Shown: positions 47,824 through 60,249 of the stretch, in pieces
How positions within the stretch are numbered: the stretch's first letter is position 1
Layout of the letters: each line of letters opens with the position of its first letter
Assembly: GCA_003508835.1 (NCBI GenBank)
Contig: PUFA01000062.1
Location: 3,565,001 to 3,629,000, forward strand
Reading direction: 5' to 3'
From: Eonycteris spelaea
Lineage: Eukaryota > Chordata > Mammalia > Chiroptera > Pteropodidae
DNA length: 64,000 bases
The notes under the pieces: model-generated
What the model was told of the DNA's origin: nothing
The model's input: only the letters and a program-made list of their open reading frames with translations
The model's database searches: none
Position numbers and translations under genes: made by a program

Positions 47824-49205
47824 GGCTTTCTGAAAGTTTTGTAGCCCCTTCTCATAGGTGGGAAAACTTGGGTAGCACAATAAAATTGAAAAAACAGTGA
47901 AGATGGCAAAATAGTGAGGATAAGCACATTCAGCTTTCTGATTGGAAGCCTGATAGAATTATTCTACAAACTAAACTTCCTGTCCATGTGCAATATATGT
48001 TAGGTTGAAAATAATACTTTCAAAGCTTCTTTGAATGCCAAAAGTACCATTACATAGCCTATTCTCTTTATTAAAAGTAATACTAAAAGGTTATGAAAAG
48101 GCAAAAGAGTAAATTGTTTAAAGTAAAAATAAGGGCTTTTACAGTTGAATGTTTGCCTGCATTTTGTAAAACTAAAATGAGTTTATTTTGCTAAGTCAAG
48201 CAGTAAAAGGAAGAAAATATGTCTCTCTTATAGCCATGTGCCTCTAAAACTACTGTTCAGGAATTTTTCAGCACTAATATTTTTAGTCTCCAGAGACAAA
48301 AAATATGCAGGTAAAAGTATCTCCAGGAAAGATGACTCAATGTAACCAAGCTTAGAAGTTTGGGGGCATCATCCATCCAAAAACTGTCACTGACAGGGAA
48401 TTTATTTCTTAGGTTTCTCAAAGTAAAATTGATATATAAAGGTAAAATTGAGAGATTTTAAAGATTATCATCAATGTAGTCAACATGTTCTTCTTTGCTT
48501 TCTCAAAATTACAAATCATTTTTTCTGAATGACAGCTGGCCTACTCCCCTAAACCTGTACGGCTGAGTATAGTTAGTTGGTACTTAACCTAACTAAACAG
48601 CTGTATATATACATTTTCTTGCTCCTGCAAGAAAAAATGTGAAAAGTTTGCTTCCTAAAACACATCTAGGTATTATAATTGTGACTAGATAGACAGATGG
48701 CCAAAAGAATTTACAAAGGCATCCTTAATTTAGAACTGTTCTTTTCTAAAAGGCAGAATTTGTTTCATTTTCTTTCTCCTCTTAAGGAAATGTAATGCTG
48801 TAGTTCCCATGTGCCAGTTCTGCGGCCAGAACTGGTTTTGAGCAATTCTTCACAAGTTCAGGACAAAAATGAGGAAAAAAATAATAAGTCAAGCTTTTAA
48901 TGTGTGTGAAAGTAAAGTTGTCAAGTATTTTGCCTTGTATACATAAACCTTTTAGTTCAAGAACTTGCTCTTCCTAATATTCTTAGTGACTCTCTTTAAT
49001 AAAATAGTGATTGTGTGAGATAATTTTTAAAAAATAATATCCTTATTGGCAAAATAACAAGTTAGCAAATCTACATGTTCTTGATTCTCCCCCATTCCCA
49101 CTTAAAAAAAAAAGTAGACCTCTGAAATTCAAAAGTCTGACTCTTTGGTTTTAAATATTTTTACAATGCTTTCAGAAAGCCAAAAAAAAGAAAGAATGTA
49201 TGACA

Positions 49206-49236
49206 TTATACATATAATATTATATTATATGTATAA
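49206..49236. repeat. Perfect 15-bp inverted repeat, 1-bp spacer
   Basis: TTATACATATAATAT (49206-49220) is perfectly complementary to ATATTATATGTATAA (49222-49236). Confidence 0.95.
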
Positions 49237-49337
49237 CTTAGAACAGTTTCCTTATCTAGAATATATTAATGTGAAAAATAATATTTATATTACTTCTAAT
49301 ATTTCTAATTCTAAGAGAATGTCTTAATTTCTTTAAA

Positions 49338-49515
49338 TGTTATTAAACTTATTGGAGTAACATTGGTTAACAAAATCATATAGGTTTCAAGTGTATAATT
49401 CTACAACACGTCATTTATTTATTATCTTACGTGTTCACCACTCAAATAATTGAACTTTCTGTCACCATATAATTGAACTTTACCCTTTCCACCTCCCACT
49501 CTCCCCATATATGTA
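49338..49515 (-). mobile_element. L1 3' terminal fragment, antisense
   Basis: On the plus strand 'ttattggagtaacattggtt', 'tataggtttcaagtgtataa' and 'gtgttcaccactcaa' are the reverse complement of the same L1 tail that ends the element at 50716. The tail type is one I associate with bats. Confidence 0.75.
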
Positions 49516-49750
49516 TTTTTATGTATTTTGTACTTTTACCTTTTGGTTTTTCCTTTATCATGCTTCTGAAATAAAGTAGTAGAAATGTGCGAGATATGGT
49601 TTTTTTACATATACATATTGTCCTAACGTAAAGTGCAATAAGAGTTATTTAATATGGAACTATATCAAACTAAAAAGGTTCTGCAAAAAATATATATATA
49701 TCAAAAGGCAAAGAGGTAGCCATTCGAATGAGAGAATATATTTTCAAACA

Positions 49751-50101
49751 ATGCCTCTGGTAAGGGTTTACTATCCAAAATATATAAGGAACTCATACAA
49801 CTCAACTATAAAAATAAATAATAATAATAATAATAATAATAATTTAGTTAAAAAATGGGCAGAGGACCTGAATAGCTTCTCCCAAGAAGACATACAGATG
49901 GCCAACAGACATTTAAAAAGATGTTCAATTTTACTAGCTATTAGAGAAATGCAAATTAAAACAACAATGCGATACCACCTCACACCTGTTAGAATAGCTA
50001 TCATCAATAAGACAAGTAGTAATAAGTGTTGGAGAGGTTGTGGGGAAAAAAGAACCTTCATACACTGCCGGTGGGAATGTAAATTGGTGCACTCACTATA
50101 G
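49751..50101 (+). pseudogene. L1 ORF2 C-terminal open-frame remnant (116 codons)
   Basis: The frame reads as the end of L1 ORF2p. It includes a '[20 protein letters not shown]' stretch and a C-x3-C-x7-H-x4-C cysteine motif (CWRGC...HCRWEC) near residues 93-110, typical of the ORF2p C-terminus. The endonuclease and reverse-transcriptase domains are absent because the element is 5' truncated. Near residue 24 a run of nine asparagines is encoded by an (AAT)n expansion that is not part of normal ORF2p. A stop follows at 50099-50101, before the usual end. No protein function is expected. The minus-strand 182-codon frame over the same interval (49771-50319) is its antisense shadow. Confidence 0.75.
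49812..49844. repeat. (AAT)n microsatellite inside L1 ORF2
   Basis: About ten ATA/AAT units, in frame with the L1 ORF2 remnant. Confidence 0.95.
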
Positions 50102-50716
50102 AAAACAGTGTGGAGGTTCCTCAAAAAACTAAAAATAGAATTACCTTGTGATCCAACAATCCTCTTTGGAGTATATACCTGAAAAAACAAAAAATATTTA
50201 TCCACAAAGATATATGCACCCTGATGTTCATAGCAACATTTTTCACAGTGGCCAAAACATGGAAGCAACTGAAGTGTCCTACAATAGTTGATTGGATAAA
50301 AAAGAGGTGGCACATACATACAATGGAATATTACTCAGCCATAAGACAAGATGAAATACTGCCATTTGCGACAACATGGATGGGTCTTGAGATAATCAGG
50401 CTAAGTGAATAAGTCAGAAGAAGTTGAAAACCATAGGATTTCACTCATATGTGGAACATGGAATTGAAAGCAACAAACCGGCATGACAAACAGAAACTCA
50501 TGGACACAGACAGTAGATTAATGGTTACCAGAGGGAAGGAAGGAGGGGGAAGGTAAATAGAGGTAAAGTGGTCAAATATTTGATGACAGAAGGAAACGTA
50601 ACTTTGAGTGGTGAACGCACTATGCAATATATGTTGTATTGTTGAACTGTACACTTGAAACTCATTTGATTTTTTAACCAATGCCACACCAATAATTTTA
50701 ATAAAAAAGTAAAATG

Positions 50717-51484
50717 ATAAGATACATCGTTAAAATGATATAAAATATGTTGATTAAATAGCTAACACATCAACGCTTTTCTAGGATTTCAAGATAAACT
50801 CCTCTAGCACCATAAAATTGTGATATTTTTCACTCAAATTTTAAAATAATATATAAATAAGTAAAAACGTAATTAAAATCCACAAAACATAGGATTTGTA
50901 GCATTACTATAGAGTTCAGGACCCTAACAAATCTATCCCAGTAAAAATTTCCTTCTTTATCTTAAGCAGAGCTTTGGCAAAACTGTTTCATAAAATTCAC
51001 AATGACAAGAAAGATTTTCAACTTATATCAAATCATTTTTGCAGGTTCAGTCAAGACCTTAACATTATTCATTCAATGTGACAATAAAGAACAGGTGCAT
51101 TTGTTTACTGGAGAAACTTTTCTCTTTTTAATATTCAGCTTGTAAAACTATATCAAGAGATAATAGGGTTTTGACAAATTGATTAGAACTAAAATATTTT
51201 AAGTCGAAGTTAGAAAAACTCTGACTAACATGCATGTATTATTATTGGAGCAACAATGTGTTAGACTCTAATTGTTATGGGAATCAAGTTCAATAGCAGT
51301 GATGCTGAAACTTTTCTTACCTCTCCGATAACACAATAAATGTTAGATAATGCTAGTAGAAGTATTCATGTATTTTGCAATATCATAGGCCTTTCAAATA
51401 ATAACTTACTATATCTGTAAGATAAAGAAAAAAAAAGTAGTGATACTTAGTACTCTTCAAGAGTCTTTCAGTCCAAGAAGAAAA
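50717..51484. other. Unassigned DNA
   Basis: No gene or named repeat is recognised. Confidence 0.4.
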
Positions 51485-51672
51485 GGCACTTTATAAACTC
51501 TGAAGCTCATTAACCTTCACAAAATACTGTTGAGTTAGGTGGCAAATGTTACTCTTCTCAGTTCATAGATGAGTGAACTGAAGCACTGAGAGGTTAACTG
51601 ATTTTTCCAATTCACAAAGCAAGTCACGGCATAAAGGGAGGTCATACTGAATTCTTGACTACTGGTTCACAT
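51485..51672 (-). mobile_element. MIR SINE, antisense
   Basis: 'cattaaccttcacaaaatac', 'tcagttcatagatgagtgaa', 'ctgaagcactgagaggttaa' and 'ttccaattcacaaagcaagt' follow the antisense MIR core. Confidence 0.8.
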
Positions 51673-52191
51673 GGGGCTCCTCTCCTCTCTGGACACATAA
51701 TTTATTTAAAAAGCACCTATTGATTATAATTTACTGGATAATACTGTTCAGAATTTGTCCAAATAATATGTTCATGACACAATTATCTACTCTCTAATGA
51801 GACAAAATTGCCTGATTCACTCAAATACTTTAATAGTTTGGATCAGTACAGGTGAATAATTGAAGAAGAATTTCAGTCTCCTTTTACACTAGTGAAGCTA
51901 TACAAATACATGCATATTTTAAAGGAATTAGTTTGTTTTTACCAATAAGTAAAATAAACACTATTTTAGTGCATTGTCAGTAAGTCAGTTGTCAAATATA
52001 TATAGGGGAGAAAGTTATATACATTTTTATTTATCTTCTCTAATGCAAAACCAAAAGATCTGATTTTTTTTACAATTAAGGATGTAAGAAAAGTAGAAAT
52101 TTAAGTATACTTCAAAAAAATATTTGCTATAATACTGTTAAATATAGATGATAGATATATAGGGGTTTCTTTTTATTATTCTTCTACCATT
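51673..52191. other. Unassigned DNA
   Basis: No gene or named repeat is recognised. Confidence 0.4.
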
Positions 52192-52281
52192 ATATATATA
52201 TTTAATTTTTATGTAATAAAATATTAAAATATATATTTAATGTTATATATATTTAATTTCTATGTAATAGAATATTAAAAT
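52192..52281. repeat. Tandem duplication with a 51-bp period
   Basis: 'tttaatttttatgtaataaa' at 52201 recurs as 'tttaatttctatgtaataga' at 52252, each followed by 'atattaaaat' (the first copy begins within the preceding TA run). Confidence 0.85.
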
Positions 52282-52720
52282 AAAGTATTTTATACAGTTT
52301 CTGGAATATATAAAAATAATTATTCAGAATAAGAGGTAAAAATGAAGAATACTATTTGACAGAGGACATAAATTTGACATATTTGGGCCAGTGACCTAGA
52401 GTGTTGTGTACTAAAAATTATTCATATGAATAAAATATTTCCAAGTTGTAAATATAGAAGAATGATTTAATACATCAGCTTTATATTTTTAATGACAAAG
52501 CAGAAGTAAAATAATCTGCTCAATATTAAATAGCCTGTGTGGTCCTAGGGAATTCTTCAATAATGTTTCAGGGAATTTTGGAGACCCTCTTAGACATATA
52601 ATTTCAGAAGACAGTAGGCTTTCTGAACAAGTCTCAACAACCTCATTTACCTTTATTAAAGTAAAATTTTAACTAGTTTCATTATAGTCAAAAGAATTAG
52701 ACTAAAGTAAAGAGAAAAGT
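52282..52720. other. Unassigned DNA
   Basis: No gene or named repeat is recognised. Confidence 0.4.
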
Positions 52721-52721
52721 T

Positions 52722-52785
52722 GAAAAGAAGGAGAGAAGAAAGAGAAGGAAGAGAAGGAGGAAAAGAAGGAGGAAGACGAAGGGAA
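52722..52785. repeat. Homopurine (GA-rich) tract
   Basis: Fifty-five uninterrupted purines (52722-52776), then one C and eight more purines. The open frame at 52720-52977 starts inside it and is low-complexity translation. Confidence 0.95.
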
Positions 52786-52854
52786 TGTTTGCTAAACTCA
52801 GGAATTCCAGTCTATTTTACATCTTTCCTTCTATCTTCCTTCCCACTGCTTTTA

Positions 52855-53050
52855 AGTATGCTTCTTATGATTTATCACTTAAACTATTATAATGATACAT
52901 CAGTCTTTTCACTATTTTTCTCCAGCATCAATCTATTTCACATGCCATTGCTAGTCTTTTTTCACGTGCAATTCTGATCATATTAAGTCCCCTTTCACAA
53001 ATTTTCAAGTTTTTCTGTTTTCCACCAAATTAGGAGAAAATTCTCCACTG
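52855..53050 (+). mobile_element. L2 LINE fragment
   Basis: 'attctgatcatattaagtcc' followed by 'cctttcacaaattttcaagt', preceded by an 'aactattataatgatacatc' section, matches an internal part of the L2 3' half. Diverged. Confidence 0.5.
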
Positions 53051-53689
53051 AAGATCGGTTCTAGGCTGAGAAGTATGCAATTCTGATTATGTGGGAGCAA
53101 AACATCTGTTAAATAGCAATCTCTTTATCATGGAACATAGATACTAAGACAACCAAGGTTAGAGTTTAGAAACTTGGTAGAAAAATTTCAGAGGCTCCTT
53201 TGTCATATGAATGAGCAAATTTATAAGGCTTAGAATTGAATAACATTAATTCTTAGATGATTAAAAAATTGAGATATATGTTCAAGTCTACAGTTAATAT
53301 CAATAAAAACATACAGATGGGAGCAAAAGTGTGGGATGGTACTGGGACCTAGAGAATTCCTACTACATACTTTCCCCTCTAATCAAAAGAAACAATTGCT
53401 ACCAAGGTAAAGAGTCACAAATTATAATGTAAACTGGTGAAAAAGGTCAAGTTGACTGTGTCTCCATGTCCCATGTTATGCTTGTATATTGCTCTAGAGC
53501 TAGGAACAAGTAGAAAACACTCAGCCTTTAGGCACTTAGATACTGATGCTGCTGTGATCTAGATTCAAGGATCACAAATACTGCAAGATCTCTGTCTGCA
53601 GTTACTAGCTTATGAAATTGGATGAACACAAATGAAGAGAAAGTCCAGAAACATTTAGAACTTTGTATTGTTCGAGAAATCTCACTTTG
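53051..53689. other. Unassigned DNA
   Basis: No gene or named repeat is recognised. Confidence 0.4.
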
Positions 53690-53900
53690 ATTTTCTCTCT
53701 AAAATTGTCTCCATGCCTCAAACTCCATGTATTTTGGGTGGGGCTCACTCAATTTTTGGCCTCTGATTCAGATGCTTGATAGACCCAGGCCTTGTCAATC
53801 AAATTTTCACATCACCTTAATCACAGGGGTTGGTTCACAGATGGACACATGACCCACAGTAGCCAGTAAAATGAGAGATAAAAACTTATATCAGAAGAAT
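53690..53900. mobile_element. Possible ancient interspersed repeat, family unknown
   Basis: 'ggttggttcacagatggaca' and 'catgacccacagtagccagt' are phrases that recur in mammalian genomes as part of an old repeat, but I cannot name it. Confidence 0.3.
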
Positions 53901-55789
53901 TTAATTTTAGAGTTCCTAGATATCGCTCAAAAAATAATTTGCTTGAAATGAAATCAACACAGAAAAGTAGAAATGAGTTGTTGAAAAATGAAAAAAAAAA
54001 AAAGCTCAAGAACTAAACATATGGTTAGAATTCATGAACTATTCATATATGAAAACAATTCTGTTCATGTACCTTTCTGTTATATGATGAGATAAATATC
54101 CTTTTTCACTTATGCCAATTTGGGATTCTACCTCTAGTAATAGAAATACAGTAATTAAGTAAACAAGAATAAATTGAATTAAATTTAATTGAGATTGTTT
54201 CCATTGCCACAATTCAGCAGATTAAAAAGATTCATCCATTTGATTAAAGATATATCTGACAAAAATAATTACAGTGCAGATTGTAGTTTGGGACGATTAT
54301 AATTATTTCCAATTTCTGTTATTGCGTTTAAGAAGCACCAAAATTAGTGAATTCAAAATGACACTGAAAATTAGCATTGAATTTTATTCTAGTGCCAGAA
54401 TCTGGGGAAAACTTCCATTTGCAGTTATGTTGATAGTACTGGATTGAAAAACTACAATCATAATGGACTACAGGATAAAATGAACCTCCTTTCCTGAAAG
54501 TAAACAGAAATATTTATTTCCCACTATTTATTCCCTATTTACAAAAAACAAAGAACACAAAACTCTGAACCAACTTTAAAACTCCAGAGACACCCACTCC
54601 TTCATAGTACCTCTGTTCTTCTTGTTCCTTATTTCTTAACCCAAGTGTCTCTGTTAGTGTATTTTTGTGAATAAATGTTCTACAGTCAGAAAGAAAAATG
54701 TCATGTTGAGTATTTATTAATTTGAGTTCTAGAAAGTAGGGTGATGCAAACTTTCATCATAGTATATCATAACTTCATAAGATATGTGCCTACCAAGGCC
54801 AAAATTGGAATAGGAGTTGTGTATTTCTGCTTAATTTTCAGCTTTAGATCTAAAAGTTTAAGCATGTACACAGAAAATGAATACCACCAGTAAGCCTCCA
54901 CACTCCTCGAATACATTTACGTGTATTTGGATTTGGTATTTTCGAAGGATTGGGCTCATTTCTTTAATAAGAGTTCTCCTAGTTTTAGAATAAGTTAAAA
55001 AGAAAAATACAGCATAAAAAAAATCGTTTAAACATAGCCTGTCATAAGAACAAGGCATTATCAATCAATTTTAAGACTCAGAGGAATAGATTTCACAAAA
55101 TAAAATGACACTGGATGGGAAGAATATTTTATAAAAATAATTTGTTCTCCTCAGTATAAAACAGGAACTTGTGGTTCTCTGAAATGAAAAGAAAAAGATT
55201 GAAGAAACAGTAGAAATTAAAAACAACTTTATAATATAAAAAAGAGTTTGCCAAAGTTATGTAGGATTACATGGAAACTAGAAACTTAGTAGCAATATAA
55301 AAGTATTATCGAAAGCATTAAAGAATAAGATTTCTGGGTTTTTTTTTTTTCAAGTTTTGACTGACCTTTCAATTCTTGAAATCGAATTTTTCTAATCCTT
55401 TTTAAAAAATTTTAATACAGACCTACTAAATAATGGCTGGTGGAGGAAAAGGAAGTAACAATTATGGGAAGAGGAAGCTGAACATCTTTATGTTGTATAA
55501 AAACCAAGACTTCTATTAGTTGAAAGGAAGGGGCTGACAAGAAGTGGGAGGGATTAAAATAGGCTAGTATTGTCTCAAATGATAAAATTCACACATTATT
55601 TGGGTAAATATGTTAACATGTTTAAAATAGTCTTTAAAAATAATGTATCACTAGAAGAATTTCTAAAGATTAAAAATGTATTTATCAAAGCACTTAAGAC
55701 TTAAAAGGATAGAAAAACAAACAAAAACAATGCAATTAAAATGAACAAAAACCCAAGACACCATTAAATAAAAATTTAATGACATCAGA
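53901..55789. other. Unassigned AT-rich DNA
   Basis: No gene or named repeat is supported. Short poly-A and poly-T runs lie at about 53992-54003 and 55339-55350. Confidence 0.4.
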
Positions 55790-55990
55790 ATACTATATTA
55801 TGCGAGAAAAACAGAATGTGAAAATATGCAGCATAGAACATAGGCTCAACTGTTAAAATCAAGAAACAAAATCTAAAATGTTGGTAGTGTTTACCTTTGG
55901 TAGTGAAATTATAAAAAAAATTTTTCTTTACAATTGTCTTCGTTTTATACATGGAGCATAAAATTACTTTTATAATCTAAAAATGTTTTA
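55790..55990 (+). mobile_element. Possible old L1/HAL1-type 3' end
   Basis: 'gtttacctttggtagtgaaa' and 'tgtcttcgttttatacatgg' to 'attacttttataatctaaaa' resemble the end of an old L1M/HAL1 element. Diverged. Confidence 0.4.
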
Positions 55991-57114
55991 TTCAATAAAG
56001 CTAAGAAATAAATGTGACTGCCAATGTAGACTAATTCCAGGTTGCATGGCAGAGTTGAAGAAATTTGAGAACTTAAGGGTTTGAAGCAAGAATTTAGAAG
56101 TATATAGGAAGATATACATATTTGTGGGGCAAGAAAGAGGTTAGTTTATATTTACAGCTGTGTTTTTCCAATTCAAAGACTGTTTCTGGGAGCACAGTTT
56201 AAATAAACAGAAAGCAGAATCAATCTTAAGAAAATAATGGATTTTATAAAGTCTGTCTTCTAATTACATCAATTCTTTTTGTTTTTTTTTTTATTTTGTT
56301 GTTGTTCTTATGCTATTTACTATACACTTGGGCACCCAGTGGCCAAAAGCCCATGAGAGATCTCAAGCAGCAAAAAATAATATAGACTATAAATAATAAT
56401 GGTGTAAAATATAAAATAAAATGAGCAATTTCAGTAAGTATTGGATTTTTCCAATTCTACCTTATTCTGGAAATTTCATACGTTGAATTATTTGGGGAAA
56501 AAAAATCCAATCTGCTTTGCCAGTGCCTTGACAACTAATTAACAATATAAACTACAACAATTCCATGTTCTTTCCACAATTGAAGTCTCTTTTACATGAT
56601 TTGTTTATCAGCACCAAGATTTAAGTAACTAATCAAATGTTTCAACCAGGCCATACTAGACATAATGTCAGTTAACAATGCTCAATGTCTTAAATTAGAT
56701 TAATTTGCATCGTCTGGTAGGAGGGGAATAATCTTGTGGAAACTAAAGCTTTCTCATCATGTTTTTGGCCTAAGGCTTATGAGTTATAACAAGCAAGCAG
56801 TCTCCCTGCCCCCTTCTCCATTCTTATGAAGCCAGTGAAGTTTATGGATTCCTTCTGAAAAAAATTATCAAAATCATTTCAAAGATGAATGTATAGGGGT
56901 CAGTGTTTGGGCGCTGGCATAAAATAACTATTTGTTCCACAAGGCTCCCTTTCGATTCTCATCTTAGGCTCAATGGTTTAAAACTCTTTTATCTGCCCAC
57001 ATTGTTTTTGTGGATGTTCAATTAACATTCATATGTTCTCCTAAGTATGAGGCCTTGTGTAATTTATTTAATATTTGAAAAATATAAGAATTAGTCTAGG
57101 TTTATCGATTTGCT
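55991..57114. other. Unassigned, mostly repeat-free DNA; candidate regulatory island at 56500-56800
   Basis: No gene is supported. At 56674-56680 (AACAATG, SOX-like) and 56703-56710 (ATTTGCAT, POU/Oct octamer) there are two transcription-factor-type words about 22 bases apart. Significance is unproven. Confidence 0.35.
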
Positions 57115-57335
57115 CATTTAATCTTTCCACAAACTTTTATTTAGTGCTAAGTAAATGAAGTATCATACATTTGCTAAGAGATAAATGAGGATATAAATCT
57201 GAATAAAACAGATCTCTACCTTCATGGAGTTTGTGGTTCAGAGGTGTGTAAATTCAACCATTTATATTCCACCATTTATGATTCTATTAGATCTTCTACA
57301 AATAAGTTAAAGGGTGTGGAGGGAGAATTTGGAGA
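57115..57335 (-). mobile_element. L2 3' end, antisense
   Basis: 'aacttttatttagtgctaag', 'gataaatgaggatataaatc' and 'taccttcatggagtttgtgg' follow the antisense L2 tail. Confidence 0.5.
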
Positions 57336-60249
57336 AGCAGATAACATACCTAGTGGAATTTGCTATGAATGTTATCTCTTTGTGTCAGTCCTTTACTTAA
57401 TACCTGTAATAAGAAAAGTAAATTCTGGCCAAAAGGGAGCTCTCTGTCTGCCTCCAGGGGTCAGTCTCTCCTTGAAAATCATTTCCTGAATCACCTAAAG
57501 CCACTTCTCAGGATCTCACACTTGCAGGTAGGAAGAAGCCTTCAAGAATTTTACTTGCATAGAGAAACCAGTTCTAAGTTTTCTTTCAAACGTGAACTGA
57601 ATCTCAAGCAGTTCTTTCCCTTTGATTGAGATAGAAGGGCTTGCGAGGGTGCTTGTGATTTGTACTTTTACATTCACTTTCATACGTCTTTGAAATCTAC
57701 ACAAAGATTTTTGCCTTAGGCCACTAAGGGAGTGAATATCACAAAAGGGATTAGCATGCTGTACTTCATAGCATCAAATCTTGTATTGGGGTATTAAATC
57801 ATACTTTTAATTCAAATAACTTCACTATATCCAATTCAAGTCAGAATCATGAAGACACATGACTGAAGAGAGAAAAAAAATGGCTTTGATTTGAAATTGA
57901 ATCAATCTACTAGTGTGGTTTACTTGAAAGGCAAACTCAAACTTGTACATTCAACACACTAACATACTAGCCCTACTAGGATACCTCTCCAGAGCCACAG
58001 GCACGTGCCATGCAAGAACCACCTACTGATCACAAACCCCTCCTTCTTTCGACCCTGTTCTGAAAACTCTTTTAGCAATGAACAAAATGAAAGCTTTCTC
58101 CTTCTAGAATTTTGACTTGAGAAGTAGGAATTTAATTTGCAAAACTATCTGCAACTAATTAAAATGAGTAGTCACTGGTGGTTTAACATGGATTATCTTT
58201 GAGAAAAATGACACTTTAGATCATTAAAAGGTTTATATCTTAATTTTGAATAAGCATCTTCCTCCATTGCAAATACTTTTCTCTGTTCAGCCAACTGATG
58301 CTCATTCAGATTAATAGAATCCAAACCTGAAACCACACACTGAAGATGACTGATATGCAAAGGTTAGTTTCACATGAGATGCTTTATGTATGAAAGGATT
58401 CTTATTCTTTATTCGATTATCTTCTCATTCTCTAGCTTCTGAGACTATTTCTTTTGTGTAATATACAATTTAAAAAGTGCTGTTTTAGATTATTTAAGTT
58501 AGTGAATAAATTTTAAATATTTTTTAGCTCACTAAATATTTATTTACACTGAACATTTCACCAAGACTCTCTACAGTTAATTTCATGTTAGTGTTCAATC
58601 TGATAACACCTGAGTCATAATTGAAGGATTTATAGCTATAAAGCTGCCAACTTTCAAACAAATTACTATATGCCTGAATCCTAGAATATTTTAAGGCAGC
58701 TTTTTTAAAGTTTAAATTTTTTCAAAATTTAATAAGGAATTTAAATTGTATCCATTTAGGTACTTTTAAGGACTTTATTTTTTTCCAGTGATCAACTTTA
58801 AAAAATTGATTAGCCTAACTAATAATAAAATAGTTCTACTAACATTTATCATCTTTAGTTGTAAAGTTGCTAACAGGACGTGTTCACAATATGCTTGTTT
58901 CTATACTAGTACTCAGATCTTTCTTCTTAAATAGGTCAACTAACTACTATATGAACCAAAGGATTAAAAAATAATAAAAATGAAAAGAATTTGATGTTTT
59001 AAGTATCATTAAGCTAATTCTCATTAAATGAGTGGTAATATAAACAAAATGTTTGTTTCCATAAATTTGAATAGAAATAAATGATAAAAAAATTAAATGA
59101 ATTTCAACAAGAAAATGAACAGAAGTAGCACATTATATTATTTTATAAAAAACAATATCCAGAAATCAAAATAGTACTAATAACACTTTGGAAACATTTA
59201 CTATGATTCATCTTTCCAGATCATGCCACAACGTGTACATTGTTTAAAAGAAAAAATACACATCATATGGGAGTATGCCTGAATGCCTGAAGTAGAATAC
59301 TGTGCTAAGAAATAAAGAACATTCAGAAAGCATGGATAATTACAGAATGCATAGCAGTTTGTACAATAAGTATAAAGGAAAAAATGTGAACTTCATCAGG
59401 AAGATATTTAAAGCTCAAATACATTTTGAACACACAGAAATGGGCCTATATATCAATACTTAAATTTTGCTTTTTGGCAGCGTATTGCTCTCATAAATAA
59501 CATTGATAGTTGACTTAGCTAATTTATGGGTTAACCTAGGTCATCCTCATTAATTTACCCAAAGGTTTAAAGCCATTAGCAGTGCTTCCCTTTGATCACT
59601 TCTTAAGTTTGCCTCAGGATTCTTTTCTAAAAACTGCTGGTTTACTTCTCCCATTTTTTATGATATAATCCTCAATCTTTCACTCACATTGTGTGTTCTT
59701 TAGGTGTTGATCTGTATCCCACTAAATCACTTCAGTTTTTCTTAACGGGTCAAGATTAAGAGTTTCTAACTTGAACACACACTTGGATGTTTTCATGTAA
59801 TTTCTATTGCCTTCTATGCCAAGGGCAATGTTGAGCAAATGACAGCCTTAAAAATTAATATTTTTATGTCTTTGCAAATCACTGTTAGGAGGATTGGGGA
59901 AAGAATGACAATTGCTTTGGGGCATAACTCATAAGAAGAAGCAAACTACCCACATCTGCCCCATAAAAAAAAAAAATCCCACAGATTATGCTATCAGATG
60001 GAGAAAGCTTGATTAACTTTTAATGTGTTCTTGATTCAGTGAAGTAATTTCACTGGACAACAAACATGTGCTCCATTGCTTGGGAAAATTACACTGTACC
60101 TGATGACATTTTATTTGCTATATCTCAACCCCTAAAGAGTAAATGCTACACAAAATCATTAACTTCATACCAAGACATATACCGTAAAGTTTTAACAGCT
60201 TTGCAATCATAATCATCAATCAAAATAAGCAAAAAGGCAAGATAACGCT
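57336..60249. other. Unassigned, repeat-poor DNA
   Basis: No repeat family is recognised over almost 3 kb. Frames at 57244-57489, 57369-57629 and 57516-57704 overlap in different phases and strands and have no domain. Parts such as 58150-58680 and 60000-60240 have CNE-like texture. Confidence 0.35.

Larger units (their letters stand above)
46950..49335. other. Unassigned DNA with a TCTC/TGTC-rich tract and a palindrome
   Basis: No gene is supported. A pyrimidine-rich (TC)n/(TGTC)n tract lies at 47764-47823 and a perfect inverted repeat at 49206-49236. Confidence 0.4.
49655..50716 (+). mobile_element. 5'-truncated L1: ORF2 C-terminus plus complete 3' UTR
   Basis: It starts in ORF2 at 'tatcaaactaaaaaggttct', runs through the cysteine-rich C-terminal region and ends in a 3' UTR with 'ctcatggacacagacagtag', 'tgtacacttgaaactcattt' and 'ccaataattttaataaaaa'. 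At about 1.06 kb it is the best-kept L1 in the window. It still has internal stops and a short AAT expansion, so it is inactive. Confidence 0.9.

Noticed and set aside
49771..50319. Longest frame in the window, 182 codons, minus strand
   Set aside because: It is antisense to an L1 ORF2 and 3' UTR copy; its leucine-rich end is the AAT repeat read backwards.
52720..52977. 85-codon frame starting with an Arg/Glu/Gly-rich stretch
   Set aside because: The charged start is the homopurine tract and the rest is a diverged L2 copy.
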